NCBI GenBank assembly: GCA_037893225.1
Contig: JAZGUH010000155.1
Coordinates: 1,798,001 to 1,862,000, forward strand
Length of the DNA: 64,000 nucleotides
From: Hippasteria phrygiana
Taxonomy: Eukaryota > Echinodermata > Asteroidea > Valvatida > Goniasteridae
Direction: 5' to 3'
Part shown: positions 11,064 to 25,050 of the stretch, piece after piece
Layout: each line of letters begins with the position of its first letter
Numbering within the stretch: the stretch's first letter is position 1
Notes under the pieces: generated by a model
What the model was told of the DNA's origin: nothing
The model's database searches: none
The model's input: only the letters and a program-made list of their open reading frames with translations
Made by a program: the position numbers and the translations under genes

Positions 11064-11183
11064 GATTCTAATTCTTGATGAGATATCAATGGTAGATGAA
11101 ACAAAATCTTGTTTTACATTCAAGCAATTACGTATCCTTAATCATAATTGTTTTGGAAATGTGAGCATACTTGCAGTTTGTGA
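11064..11183 (+). pseudogene. Fossil Helitron helicase fragment in satellite, copy 3
   Basis: Same 120-bp fragment as copies 1 and 2, keeping LDEISMVD and FGNVSILAV in translation. It is part of the amplified unit. Confidence 0.85.
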
Positions 11184-14158
11184 CCATGATGATGTCATTG
11201 TGATGTCACACATTTTGCACATTCATATGTAAGTACCTATCACCTAACAAATGTATTACAAATTGTTTTTTGAAATTAGCATGTAGGTTTGATGAGATAT
11301 GGCTTTGGGGTTTAAAAACTTAAAAATTACTAGAAAATCGTATAATGATGTCATCATGACATCATGTAATTTTTGTCAATAACGCCTGCTAGCATACCTA
11401 CATATCACGTTTCAATTTCATTGGACTTGTAATTCTGTAGATATATGGCTTCGAAGAATCCACCTTTAAGATGACGTCACGTGACATGTGATGACATCAT
11501 CATAATGTCATGTCAATTTTCATCTATAAACTTGCAGACGTACCTAGATATTACATTTCAACTTAATCGAACTTGTACTTTTGTAGATATGGCTTCAAAA
11601 ACTGCCCCTTTAAGATGACGTCACGTGACATGTGATGACATCATGATCATGTCAATTTTCAGCTATAAACCTACTGGGCTACCTAGATATTACTTTTCAA
11701 CTTAATCGAATTTGTACTTTTGTAGATATATGGCTTCAAAAACTGCCCCTTTAAGATGACGTCACGTGGCATGTCATGACGTCATCAAGAGGTAAAAGTT
11801 CGGCACACATTGTGAGCAGTTAGTCTAAGTGTCTGCCAAGTTTAAAAGTACCCAAAGTGCCGGTAAGAAAGAAAACGTGTACAAATGCTATAGGCAATAA
11901 TCTAGCGAGTGCCCCTTTAAGATGACACCACGTGACATGTTATGACTTGATCATAACGTCATGTCAATTTTCATCTATAACACCAGGTGGCATACCTTAC
12001 GTTCCAACTGAATCGGACTTGTACTTTTGTAGATATATGGCTTCGAAAAATGCCCCTTTAAGATGACGTCACGTGACATGTGATGACGTCATCAGGACGT
12101 AAAAGTTCGGCACACATTGTGAGCAGTTGGGGTAAGTGTCTGCCAAGTTTAAAAGTAGCCAATGTGGCCGGTAAGAAAGTAAACGTTTACAAATGCTATG
12201 GGCAATATTCTATCGACTTGAAAAAAGAATTTTGTTATGACGTCATCAGACGTCACACAATTTTCGCTTTTTAGGGCATATCTTTGAGACATACCAAAGC
12301 TATAACAAAAAGAATTTTGAAAATATCTTGTTTTGTTCGCTAGATATAGTGAAAAGAATGTTACGATTTTAGAACTTCAAAAATTCAGCGACTTGAAAAA
12401 AGACAAGAAATCAACCCCTTTTATAAACAGCATGCACATTTAAGCCATGGTTATCAGTCCTTCCCAGAATTCCTTTGTGTTATATTGAATTTGGTCTAAA
12501 TTTTGAAATGGCTGTTATTTCTTACTTGAGTGCGCCACGATCATGAAATTTTGGAATTGGGTACAAAAAAATTCAATGTATACATTTTTGTAATCGGATT
12601 GATTTAAAAAAAATAAAATTTTTGATGACGTCATCATGACGTCACACAATTTTCGCCTTATAGGGCATATCTGTAATTACATACCAAAGCTATAACAAAA
12701 ATAATTTTGAAAATATCTTGTTTTGTTCGCTAGATATATTGAAAAGAATGTTACGATTTAAAAAAATTAAAGATTCAGCGACTTGAAAAAAGACTACAAA
12801 TCAACCCTTTTTATAAACAGCATGCACATTTAAGTCATGGTTATCCGCCCTTCCCACAATTCCTTTGTGTTATATCGAATTTGGTCTAAATTTTGAAATG
12901 GCTGTCATTTCTTACTTGAGTGAGCCACGATCATGAAATTTTGGAATTACGTACAGACAAATTTAATGATTACATTTTTGTAATCGGATTGACCCTTACA
13001 TGCGTTTAAAAAAAAAATTTGTTGATGACGTCATCATGACGTCACACAATTTTTGCCTTTTAGGGCATATCTTTGAAACATACCAAAGCTATAACAAAAA
13101 GAATTTTGAAAATATCTTGTTTTGTTCGCTAGATATATTGAAAAGAATGTTACGATTATAAAACTTCAAGAATTCAGCGACTTGAAAAAAGACTACAAAT
13201 CAACCGTTTTTATAAACAGCATGCACATTTAAGCCATGGTTATCAGCCCTTCCCAGAATTCCTTTGTATTATATTGAATTTGGTCTACATTTTGAAATGG
13301 CTCCTATTTCTTACTTGAGTGAGCCACGATCACGAAATTTTGGAATTAGGTACAGGAAAATTCAATATATACATTTTTGTAATCAGATTGACCCTTACAT
13401 GCGTTTAAAAAAAAAAATATTGTTGATGACGTCATCATGACGTCACACAATTTTCGCCATATAGGGCATATCTTTGAGACATACCAATGCTGTAACAAAA
13501 ATAATTTTGAAAATATCTTGTTTTGTTCGCTAGATATATTGAAAAGAATGTTACGATTTTAAAACTTCAAAATTCAGCGACTTCAAAAAAGACTAGAAAT
13601 CAACCCTTTTATGAACAGCAAGCTCATAATAGCCATGATTATCAGCCCGTCCCAGAATTCCTTTGTGTTATATTGAATTTGGTCTAAATTTTGAAATGGC
13701 TGTTATTTCTTACTTGAGTGAGCCACGATCATGAAATTTTGGAATTGGGTACAGGAAAATTCAATATATACATTTTTGTAATCGGATTGACCCTTACATG
13801 CGTTAACAAAAAAACACATTTTTGATGATGTCATCATGACGTCACACAATTTTCGCAATTTAGGGCATATCTTTGAGACATACCAAAGCTATAAGAAAAA
13901 GAATTTTGAAAATATCTTGTTTTGTTCGCTAGATATAATTTAATGAATGTTACGATTTTCAAATTTCAAAAATTCATAAAAAATCACGTGATGACGTCAT
14001 CATGACGTAAAAGTTCGGCATGCATTCTGAGCAGTTGGTCTAAGTGTCTGCTAAGTTTAAATGCAATCGGCTGCATAAAAGTAGCCAAAGTGCCTGGCAG
14101 AAAGAAATCGTGTACAAATGCTATGGGCAAAAGTCTGAAAAAGAAAAAAAAAAAAAAA

Positions 14159-14198
14159 CTAGAAACTGGTGTTTGTGTACAAACACAGGGCTGTTTCG
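14159..14198 (-). other. Unit junction hairpin, copy 4
   Basis: Same arrangement as copies 1-3. Confidence 0.6.
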
Positions 14199-14227
14199 GG
14201 TGTTTTTTTTTTTTTTTGTGGTAGTAT

Positions 14228-14347
14228 GATTCTAATTCTTGATGAGATATCAATGGTAGATGAAACAAAATCTTGTTTTACATTCAAGCAATTACGTATC
14301 CTTAATCATAATTGTTTTGGAAATGTGAGCATACTTGCAGTTTGTGA
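14228..14347 (+). pseudogene. Fossil Helitron helicase fragment in satellite, copy 4
   Basis: Same 120-bp fragment as the other left-array copies. Confidence 0.85.
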
Positions 14348-17322
14348 CCATGATGATGTCATTGTGATGTCACACATTTTGCACATTCATATGTAAGTAC
14401 CTATCACCTAACAAATGTATTACAAATTGTTTTTTGAAATTAGCATGTAGGTTTGATGAGATATGGCTTTGGGGTTTAAAAACTTAAAAATTACTAGAAA
14501 ATCGTATAATGATGTCATCATGACATCATGTAATTTTTGTCAATAACGCCTGCTAGCATACCTACATATCACGTTTCAATTTCATTGGACTTGTAATTCT
14601 GTAGATATATGGCTTCGAAGAATCCACCTTTAAGATGACGTCACGTGACATGTGATGACATCATCATAATGTCATGTCAATTTTCATCTATAAACTTGCA
14701 GACGTACCTAGATATTACATTTCAACTTAATCGAACTTGTACTTTTGTAGATATGGCTTCAAAAACTGCCCCTTTAAGATGACGTCACGTGACATGTGAT
14801 GACATCATGATCATGTCAATTTTCAGCTATAAACCTACTGGGCTACCTAGATATTACTTTTCAACTTAATCGAATTTGTACTTTTGTAGATATATGGCTT
14901 CAAAAACTGCCCCTTTAAGATGACGTCACGTGGCATGTCATGACGTCATCAAGAGGTAAAAGTTCGGCACACATTGTGAGCAGTTAGTCTAAGTGTCTGC
15001 CAAGTTTAAAAGTACCCAAAGTGCCGGTAAGAAAGAAAACGTGTACAAATGCTATAGGCAATAATCTAGCGAGTGCCCCTTTAAGATGACACCACGTGAC
15101 ATGTTATGACTTGATCATAACGTCATGTCAATTTTCATCTATAACACCAGGTGGCATACCTTACGTTCCAACTGAATCGGACTTGTACTTTTGTAGATAT
15201 ATGGCTTCGAAAAATGCCCCTTTAAGATGACGTCACGTGACATGTGATGACGTCATCAGGACGTAAAAGTTCGGCACACATTGTGAGCAGTTGGGGTAAG
15301 TGTCTGCCAAGTTTAAAAGTAGCCAATGTGGCCGGTAAGAAAGTAAACGTTTACAAATGCTATGGGCAATATTCTATCGACTTGAAAAAAGAATTTTGTT
15401 ATGACGTCATCAGACGTCACACAATTTTCGCTTTTTAGGGCATATCTTTGAGACATACCAAAGCTATAACAAAAAGAATTTTGAAAATATCTTGTTTTGT
15501 TCGCTAGATATAGTGAAAAGAATGTTACGATTTTAGAACTTCAAAAATTCAGCGACTTGAAAAAAGACAAGAAATCAACCCCTTTTATAAACAGCATGCA
15601 CATTTAAGCCATGGTTATCAGTCCTTCCCAGAATTCCTTTGTGTTATATTGAATTTGGTCTAAATTTTGAAATGGCTGTTATTTCTTACTTGAGTGCGCC
15701 ACGATCATGAAATTTTGGAATTGGGTACAAAAAAATTCAATGTATACATTTTTGTAATCGGATTGATTTAAAAAAAATAAAATTTTTGATGACGTCATCA
15801 TGACGTCACACAATTTTCGCCTTATAGGGCATATCTGTAATTACATACCAAAGCTATAACAAAAATAATTTTGAAAATATCTTGTTTTGTTCGCTAGATA
15901 TATTGAAAAGAATGTTACGATTTAAAAAAATTAAAGATTCAGCGACTTGAAAAAAGACTACAAATCAACCCTTTTTATAAACAGCATGCACATTTAAGTC
16001 ATGGTTATCCGCCCTTCCCACAATTCCTTTGTGTTATATCGAATTTGGTCTAAATTTTGAAATGGCTGTCATTTCTTACTTGAGTGAGCCACGATCATGA
16101 AATTTTGGAATTACGTACAGACAAATTTAATGATTACATTTTTGTAATCGGATTGACCCTTACATGCGTTTAAAAAAAAAATTTGTTGATGACGTCATCA
16201 TGACGTCACACAATTTTTGCCTTTTAGGGCATATCTTTGAAACATACCAAAGCTATAACAAAAAGAATTTTGAAAATATCTTGTTTTGTTCGCTAGATAT
16301 ATTGAAAAGAATGTTACGATTATAAAACTTCAAGAATTCAGCGACTTGAAAAAAGACTACAAATCAACCGTTTTTATAAACAGCATGCACATTTAAGCCA
16401 TGGTTATCAGCCCTTCCCAGAATTCCTTTGTATTATATTGAATTTGGTCTACATTTTGAAATGGCTCCTATTTCTTACTTGAGTGAGCCACGATCACGAA
16501 ATTTTGGAATTAGGTACAGGAAAATTCAATATATACATTTTTGTAATCAGATTGACCCTTACATGCGTTTAAAAAAAAAAATATTGTTGATGACGTCATC
16601 ATGACGTCACACAATTTTCGCCATATAGGGCATATCTTTGAGACATACCAATGCTGTAACAAAAATAATTTTGAAAATATCTTGTTTTGTTCGCTAGATA
16701 TATTGAAAAGAATGTTACGATTTTAAAACTTCAAAATTCAGCGACTTCAAAAAAGACTAGAAATCAACCCTTTTATGAACAGCAAGCTCATAATAGCCAT
16801 GATTATCAGCCCGTCCCAGAATTCCTTTGTGTTATATTGAATTTGGTCTAAATTTTGAAATGGCTGTTATTTCTTACTTGAGTGAGCCACGATCATGAAA
16901 TTTTGGAATTGGGTACAGGAAAATTCAATATATACATTTTTGTAATCGGATTGACCCTTACATGCGTTAACAAAAAAACACATTTTTGATGACGTCATCA
17001 TGACGTCACACAATTTTCGCAATTTAGGGCATATCTTTGAGACATACCAAAGCTATAAGAAAAAGAATTTTGAAAATATCTTGTTTTGTTCGCTAGATAT
17101 AATTTAATGAATGTTACGATTTTCAAATTTCAAAAATTCATAAAAAATCACGTGATGACGTCATCATGACGTAAAAGTTCGGCATGCATTCTGAGCAGTT
17201 GGTCTAAGTGTCTGCTAAGTTTAAATGCAATCGGCTGCATAAAAGTAGCCAAAGTGCCTGGCAGAAAGAAATCGTGTACAAATGCTATGGGCAAAAGTCT
17301 GAAAAAGAAAAAAAAAAAAAAA

Positions 17323-17362
17323 CTAGAAACTGGTGTTTGTGTACAAACACAGGGCTGTTTCG
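17323..17362 (-). other. Unit junction hairpin, copy 5
   Basis: Same arrangement as copies 1-4. Confidence 0.6.
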
Positions 17363-17390
17363 GGTGTTTTTTTTTTTTTTGTGGTAGTAT

Positions 17391-17510
17391 GATTCTAATT
17401 CTTGATGAGATATCAATGGTAGATGAAACAAAATCTTGTTTTACATTCAAGCAATTACGTATCCTTAATCATAATTGTTTTGGAAATGTGAGCATACTTG
17501 CAGTTTGTGA
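17391..17510 (+). pseudogene. Fossil Helitron helicase fragment in satellite, copy 5
   Basis: Same 120-bp fragment. The units further right (20883 on) have the junction but no helicase fossil. Confidence 0.85.
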
Positions 17511-20500
17511 CCATGATGATGTCATTGTGATGTCACACATTTTGCACATTCATATGTAAGTACCTATCACCTAACAAATGTATTACAAATTGTTTTTTGA
17601 AATTAGCATGTAGGTTTGATGAGATATGGCTTTGGGGTTTAAAAACTTAAAAATTACTAGAAAATCGTATAATGATGTCATCATGACATCATGTAATTTT
17701 TGTCAATAACGCCTGCTAGCATACCTACATATCACGTTTCAATTTCATTGGACTTGTAATTCTGTAGATATATGGCTTCGAAGAATCCACCTTTAAGATG
17801 ACGTCACGTGACATGTGATGACATCATCATAATGTCATGTCAATTTTCATCTATAAACTTGCAGACGTACCTAGATATTACATTTCAACTTAATCGAACT
17901 TGTACTTTTGTAGATATGGCTTCAAAAACTGCCCCTTTAAGATGACGTCACGTGACATGTGATGACATCATGATCATGTCAATTTTCAGCTATAAACCTA
18001 CTGGGCTACCTAGATATTACTTTTCAACTTAATCGAACTTGTAATTTTGTTTATATATGGCTTCAAAAACTGCCCCTTTAAGATGACGTCACGTGACATG
18101 TCATGACGTCATCAAGAGGTAAAAGTTCGGCACACATTGTGAGCAGTTAGTCTAAGTGTCTGCCAAGTTTAAAAGTACCCAAAGTGCCGGTAAGAAAGAA
18201 AACGTGTACAAATGCTATAGGCAATAATCTAGCGAGTGCCCCTTTAAGATGACACCACGTGACATGTTATGACTTGATCATAACGTCATGTCAATTTTCA
18301 TCTATAACACCAGGTGGCATACCTTACGTTCCAACTGAATCGGACTTGTACTTTTGTAGATATATGGCTTCGAAAAATGCCCCTTTAAGATGACGTCACG
18401 TGACATGTGATGACGTCATCAGGACGTAAAAGTTCGGCACACATTGTGAGCAGTTGGGGTAAGTGTCTGCCAAGTTTAAAAGTAGCCAATGTGGCCGGTA
18501 AGAAAGTAAACGTTTACAAATGCTATGGGCAATATTCTATCGACTTGAAAAAAGAATTTTGTTATGACGTCATCAGACGTCACACAATTTTCGCTTTTTA
18601 GGGCATATCTTTGAGACATACCAAAGCTATAACAAAAAGAATTTTGAAAATATCTTGTTTTGTTCGCTAGATATAGTGAAAAGAATGTTACGATTTTAGA
18701 ACTTCAAAAATTCAGCGACTTGAAAAAAGACAAGAAATCAACCCCTTTTATAAACAGCATGCACATTTAAGCCATGGTTATCAGTCCTTCCCAGAATTCC
18801 TTTGTGTTATATTGAATTTGGTCTAAATTTTGAAATGGCTGTTATTTCTTACTTGAGTGCGCCACGATCATGAAATTTTGGAATTGGGTACAAAAAAATT
18901 CAATGTATACATTTTTGTAATCGGATTGATTTAAAAAAAATAAAATTTTTGATGACGTCATCATGACGTCACACAATTTTCGCCTTATAGGGCATATCTG
19001 TAATTACATACCAAAGCTATAACAAAAATAATTTTGAAAATATCTTGTTTTGTTCGCTAGATATATTGAAAAGAATGTTACGATTTAAAAAAATTAATGA
19101 TTCAGCGACTTGAAAAAAGACTACAAATCAACCCTTTTTATAAACAGCATGCACATTTAAGTCATGGTTATCCGCCCTTCCCACAATTCCTTTGTGTTAT
19201 ATTGAATTTGGTCTAAATTTTGAAATGGCTGTCATTTCTTACTTGAGTGAGCCACGATCATGAAATTTTGGAATTACGTACAGAAAAATTCAATGATTAC
19301 ATTTTTGTAATCGGATTGACCCTTACATGCGTTTAAAAAAAAAGATTTGTTGATGACGTCATCATGACGTCACACAATTTTCGCTTTTCGGGGCATATCT
19401 TTGAGAAATACCAAAGCTGTAACAAAAATAATTTTGAAAATATCTTGTTTTGTTCGCTAGATATATTGAAAAGAATGTTACGATTTTAAAACTTCAAAAA
19501 TTCAGCGACTTGAAAAAAGACTAGAAATCAACCCCTTTTATAAACAGCAAGCACATAATAGCCATGGTTATCTGCCCGCCCCAGAATTCCTTTGTGTTAT
19601 ATTGAATTTGGTCTAAATTTTGAAATGGCTGTCATTTCTTACTTGAGTGAGCCACGATCATGAAATTTTGGAATTACGTACAGACAAATTTAATGATTAC
19701 ATTTTTGTAATCGGATTGACCCTTACATGCGTTTAAAAAAAAAGATTTGTTGATGACGTCATCATGACGTCACACAATTTTTGCCTTTTAGGGCATATCT
19801 TTGAAACATACCAAAGCTATAACAAAAAGAATTTTGAAAATATCTTGTTTTGTTCGCTAGATATATTGAAAAGAATGTTACGATTATAAAACTTCAAGAA
19901 TTCAGCGACTTGAAAAAAGACTACAAATCAACCCTTTTTATAAACAGCATGCACATTTAAGCCATGGTTATCAGCCCTTCCCAGAATTCCTTTGTGTTAT
20001 ATTGAATTTGGTCTACATTTTGAAATGGCTCCTATTTCTTACTTGAGTGAGCCACGATCACGAAATTTTGGAATTAGGTACAGGAAAATTCAATGTATAC
20101 ATTTTTGTAATCAGATTGACCCTTACATGCGTTAAAAAAAAAAAATATTGTTGATGACGTCATCATGACGTCACACAATTTTCGCCATTTAGGGCATATC
20201 TTTGAGACATACCAAAGCTGTAACAAAAATAATTTTGAAAATATCTTGTTTTGTTCGCTAGATATAGTGAAAAGAATGTTACGATTTTAAAACTTCAAAA
20301 ATTCAGCGACTTGAAAAAAGACTAGAAATCAACCCTTTTATAAACAGCAAGCTCATAATAGCCATGGTTATCAATCCGTCCCAGAATTCCTTTGTGTTAT
20401 ATTGAATTTGGTCTAAATTTTGAAATGGCTGTTATTTCTTACTTGAGTGAGCCACGATCATGAAATTTTGGAATTGGGTACAGGAAAATTCAATATATAC

Positions 20501-20882
20501 ATTTTTGTAATCGGATTGACCCTTACATGCGTTAACAAAAAAAAACATTTTTGATGACGTCATCATGACGTCACACAATTTTCGCAATTTAGGGCATATC
20601 TTTGAGACATACCAAAGCTATAAGAAAAAGAATTTTGAAAATATCTTGTTTTGTTCGCTAGATATAATTTAATGAATGTTACGATTTTCAAATTTCAAAA
20701 ATTCATAAAAAATCACGTGATGACGTCATCATGACGTAAAAGTTCGGCATGCATTCTGAGCAGTTGGTCTAAGTGTCTGCTAAGTTTAAATGCAATCGGT
20801 TGCTTAAAAGTAGCCAAAGTGCCTGGCAGAAAGAAATCGCGTACAAATGCTATGGGCAAAAGTCTGAAAAAGAAAAAAAAAA

Positions 20883-20930
20883 CTAGACATGTTATGTGTT
20901 TGTCCCGTGGACAAACACAGGGCTGTTTCG
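20883..20930 (-). other. Unit junction hairpin, copy 6 (10-bp stem variant)
   Basis: CTAG, an 8-9 nt spacer, then GTGTTTGTCC-CGT-GGACAAACAC and AGGGCTGTTTCG. The stem is extended by CC/GG compared with the common form. Confidence 0.6.
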
Positions 20931-22812
20931 TGTTTTTTTTATTGTGTTAGTTAGTCAAATGTTTATACAATAATTAACGTTATTGGATGTGTGAAGGATT
21001 GGTTTAAAGAAAGAAATCGAGTACAAAATGTTATGGGGAATAGTGTAGCGAATGCCCCTTTAAAATGACATCACGTGACATGTGATCACTTCATAACGTC
21101 AAGTCAATGTTCACCTATAACACCCGGTGGCATACCTAGATACATGTTTCAACTTAATCGGACTTGTACTTTTGTTTATATATGGCTTCAAAAACTGCAC
21201 CTTTAAGATGACGTCACGTGACGTGTGATGACATCATCATCATAATGTCATGTCAATTTTCGTCCATAAACCTGCAGACCTACCTGGATATTACATTTCA
21301 CCTTAATCAAACTTGTACTTTTGTTTATATATGGCTTCAAAAACTGCCCCTTTAAGATGACGTCACGTGACATGTGATGACGTAATCATAACATCATGTC
21401 AATGTTCATCTATAACACCCGGTGGCATACCTAGATATTACGTTTCAACTTAATCGGACTTGTACTTTTGTAGATATATGGCTTCGAAAAAATGCCCCTT
21501 TAAGATGACGTCACGTGACATGTGATGACGTCATCATGACGTAAAAGTTCGCCACACATTGTGAGCAGTTGGTGTAAGTGTCTGCCAAGTTTAAAAGTAG
21601 CCAAAGTGGCCGGTAAGAAAGAAAACGTTTACAAATGCTATGTGCAATATTCTAGCGACTTGAAAAAAGAATTTTTTTCATGACGTCATCATGACGTCAC
21701 ACAATTTGCGCTTTTTATGGCATATCTTTGAGACATACCAAAGCTATAACAAAAATATTTTTTTAAATATCTTGTTTTGTTCGCTAGATATATTGAAAAG
21801 AATGTTACGATTCTAAAACTTCAAAAATTTAGCGACTTGAAAAAAGACTAGAAATCAACCCGTTTTATAAACAGCAAGCACATAATACCCATGGTTATCA
21901 GCCCTTCCCAGAATTCCTTTGTGTTATATTGAATTTGGTCTAAATTTTCAAATGGCTGTCATTTCTTACTTGAGTGAGCCACGATCATGAAATTTTGGAA
22001 TTACGTACAGAAAAATTCAATGTATACATTTTTGTAATCGGATTGACCCTAACATGAGTTTAAAAAAAAAAATTGTTTGATGACGTCATCATGACGTCAC
22101 ACAATTTTTGCCTTTTAGGGCATATCTTTGAGACATACCAAAGCTATAACAAAAATAATTTTGAAAATATCTTGTTTTGTTCGCTAGATATAGTGAAAAG
22201 AATGTTACGATTTTATAACTTCAAAAATTCAGCGACTTGAAAAAAGACTAGAAATCAACCGCTTTTATAAACAGCTAGCACATTTAAGCCATGGTTATCT
22301 GTCCTTCCCAGAATTCCTTTGTGTTATATTGAATTTGGTCTAAATTTTGAAATGGCTGTTATTTCTTACTTGAGTGAGCCACGATCATGAAATTTTGGAA
22401 TTGGGTACAGGAAAATTCAATATACACATTTTTGTAATCGGATTGACCCTTACATGCGTTAACAAAAAAACACATTTTTGATGACGTCATCATGACGTCA
22501 CACAATTTTCGCAATTTAGGGCATATCTTTGAGACATACCAAAGCTATAAGAAAAAGAATTTTGAAAATATCTTGTTTTGTTCGCTAGATATAATTTAAT
22601 GAATGTTACGATTTTCAAAATTCAAAAATTCATAAAAAATCACGTGATGACGTCACCATGACGTAAAAGATCGGCATGCATCCTGAGCAGTTGGTCTAAG
22701 TGTCTGTTAAGTTTAAAAGCAATCGGCTGCATAAAAGTAGCCAAAGTGCCTGGCAGAAAGAAAACGTGTACTAATGCTATGGGCAAAAGTCTGAAAAAGA
22801 AAAAAAAAAAAA

Positions 22813-22853
22813 CTAGACGGACGGTGTTTGTGGACAAACACAGGGCTGTTTCG
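22813..22853 (-). other. Unit junction hairpin, copy 7
   Basis: CTAG, spacer ACGGACG, then GTGTTTGT-GG-ACAAACAC and AGGGCTGTTTCG. Confidence 0.6.
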
Positions 22854-25010
22854 TTTTTTTTTTTTTTTAGTTTGGATGTGAAATGGGAATACAATAATTA
22901 AACTTCGTCAAACAATCGCGCTCCTGCCAGTTTTCTTTGTTAGACTTTAAAAATAATTTAGGTTGTTTGTAATAGTCACTTGTGATGACGTCATCATAAC
23001 GTAATGTAAATTTACATCTGTAAACTTGCTGACCTACCTAGATATTACATTTAAAATAATCGAACTTGTACTTTTGTAGATATACAATGTATGGCTTTAA
23101 AAACTGCCCCTTTAAGATAACGTCACGTGACATGTGATGACGTCATCATAACGTCACGTCAATTTTTATCTATGAACCTGCTTGCCTACCCGACTATATA
23201 TTACATTTCAAATAAATCGGACCTGTACTTTTGTAGATTTATGGCTTCGAAAAATGCCCCTTTAAGATAATGACACGAAACAAGTGATGACGTAATCATG
23301 ACATCATCATTTTTTTAATTTAAAATACCTACTGGGCTACCTAGATATTACTTTTGAACTTAATCGGACTTGTACTTTTGTTTATATATGGCTTCAAAAA
23401 CTGCACCTTTAAGATGACGTCATGTGACATGTGATGACATCATAATAATGTCATGTCAATTTTCATCTATAAACCTATTGGGCTACATAGATATTTCTTT
23501 TCAACTTAATCGGACTTGTACTTTTGTTTATGGCTTCAAAAACTGCCCCTTTAAGATGACGTCACGTGACATGTGATGACGTCATCATAACATCATGTCA
23601 ATGTTCATCTATAACACCCGGTGGCATACCTAGATATTACGTTTCAACTTAATCGGACTTGTACTTTTGTAGATATATGGCTTCGAAAAAATGCCCCTTT
23701 AAGATGACGTCACGTGACATGTGATGACGTCATCATGACGTAAAAGTTCGGCACACATTGTGAGCAGTTGGTGTAAGTGTCTGCCAAGTTTAAAAGTAGC
23801 CAAAGTGCCGGTAAGAAAGAAAACGTTTACAAATGCTATGTGCAATATTCTAGCGACTTGAAAAAATAATTTTTTTTATGACGTCATCATGACGTCACAC
23901 AATTTGCGCTTTTTATGGCATATCTTTGAGACATACCAAAGCTATAACAAAAAGAATTTTGAAAATATCTTGTTTTGTTCGCTAGATATATTGAAAAGAA
24001 TGTTACGATTCTAAAACTTCAAAAATTTAGCGACTTGAAAAAAGACTAGAAATCAACCCCTTTTATAAACAGCAAGCACATAATACCCATGGTTATCAGC
24101 CCTTCCCAGAATTCCTTTGTGTGATATTGAATTTGGTCTAAATTTTGAAATGGCTCCTATTTCATACTTGAGTGAGCCACGATCATGAAATTTTGGAATT
24201 AGGTACAGGAAAATTCAATATATACATTTTTCTAATCGGATTGACCCTTACATGCGTTTAAAAAAAAAGATTTGTTGATGACGTCATCATGACGTCACAC
24301 AATTTTCGCTTTTTAGGGCATATCTTTGAGACATACCAAAGCTGTAACAAAAATAATTTTGAAAATTTCTTGTTTTGTTCGCTAGATATATTGAAAAGAA
24401 TGTTACGATTTTCATACTTCAAAAATTCAGCGACTTGAAAAAAGACTAGAAATCAACCCCTTTTATAAACAGCAAGCACATAATAGCCATGGTTATCTGC
24501 CCGTCCCAGAATTCCTTTGTGTTATATTGAATTTGGTCTAAATTTTGAAATGGCTGTTATTTCTTACTTGAGTGAGCCACGATCATGAAATTTTGGAATT
24601 GGGTACAGGAAAATTCAATATATACATTTTTGTAATCGGATTGACCCTTACATGCGTTAACAAAAAAACACATTTTTGATGACGTCATCATGACGTCACA
24701 CAATTTTCGCAATTTAGGGCATATCTTTGAGACATACCAAAGCTATAAGAAAAAGAATTTTGAAAATATCTTGTTTTGTTCGCTAGATATAATTTAATGA
24801 ATGTTACGATTTTCAAAATTCAAAAATTCATAAAAAATCACGTGATGACGTCATCATGACGTAAAAGTTCGGCATGCATCCTGAGCAGTTGGTCGAAGTG
24901 TCTGTTAAGTTTAAAGGCAATCGGCTGCATCAAAGTAGCAAAAGTGCCTGGTAGAAAGAAAACGTGTACAAATGCTATGGGCAAAAAGTCTGAAAAAGAA
25001 GCAAAAAAAA

Positions 25011-25050
25011 CTAGAGGCAAGTGTTTGTGGACAAACACAGGGCTGTTTCG
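25011..25050 (-). other. Unit junction hairpin, copy 8
   Basis: CTAG, spacer AGGCAA, then GTGTTTGT-GG-ACAAACAC and AGGGCTGTTTCG. Confidence 0.6.

Larger units (their letters stand above)
10997..14158. repeat. Higher-order satellite unit, 3162 bp
   Basis: Same order as the 1974-bp unit but with three extra module A monomers (12.5-13.7 kb). The left 1.5 kb is practically the same sequence as in the previous unit. Confidence 0.88.
14159..17322. repeat. Higher-order satellite unit, 3164 bp
   Basis: Almost a copy of the 10997-14158 unit. A visible difference is the length of the T-run before the helicase fossil. Confidence 0.88.
17323..20882. repeat. Higher-order satellite unit, 3560 bp
   Basis: Resembles the 3164-bp unit plus one more module A (about 396 bp). 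At 18030-18110 one B monomer differs from the matching place in the preceding units: it reads AACTTGTAATTTTGTTTATA where they read AATTTGTACTTTTGTAGATA. This suggests exchange or gene conversion between monomers. Confidence 0.85.
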
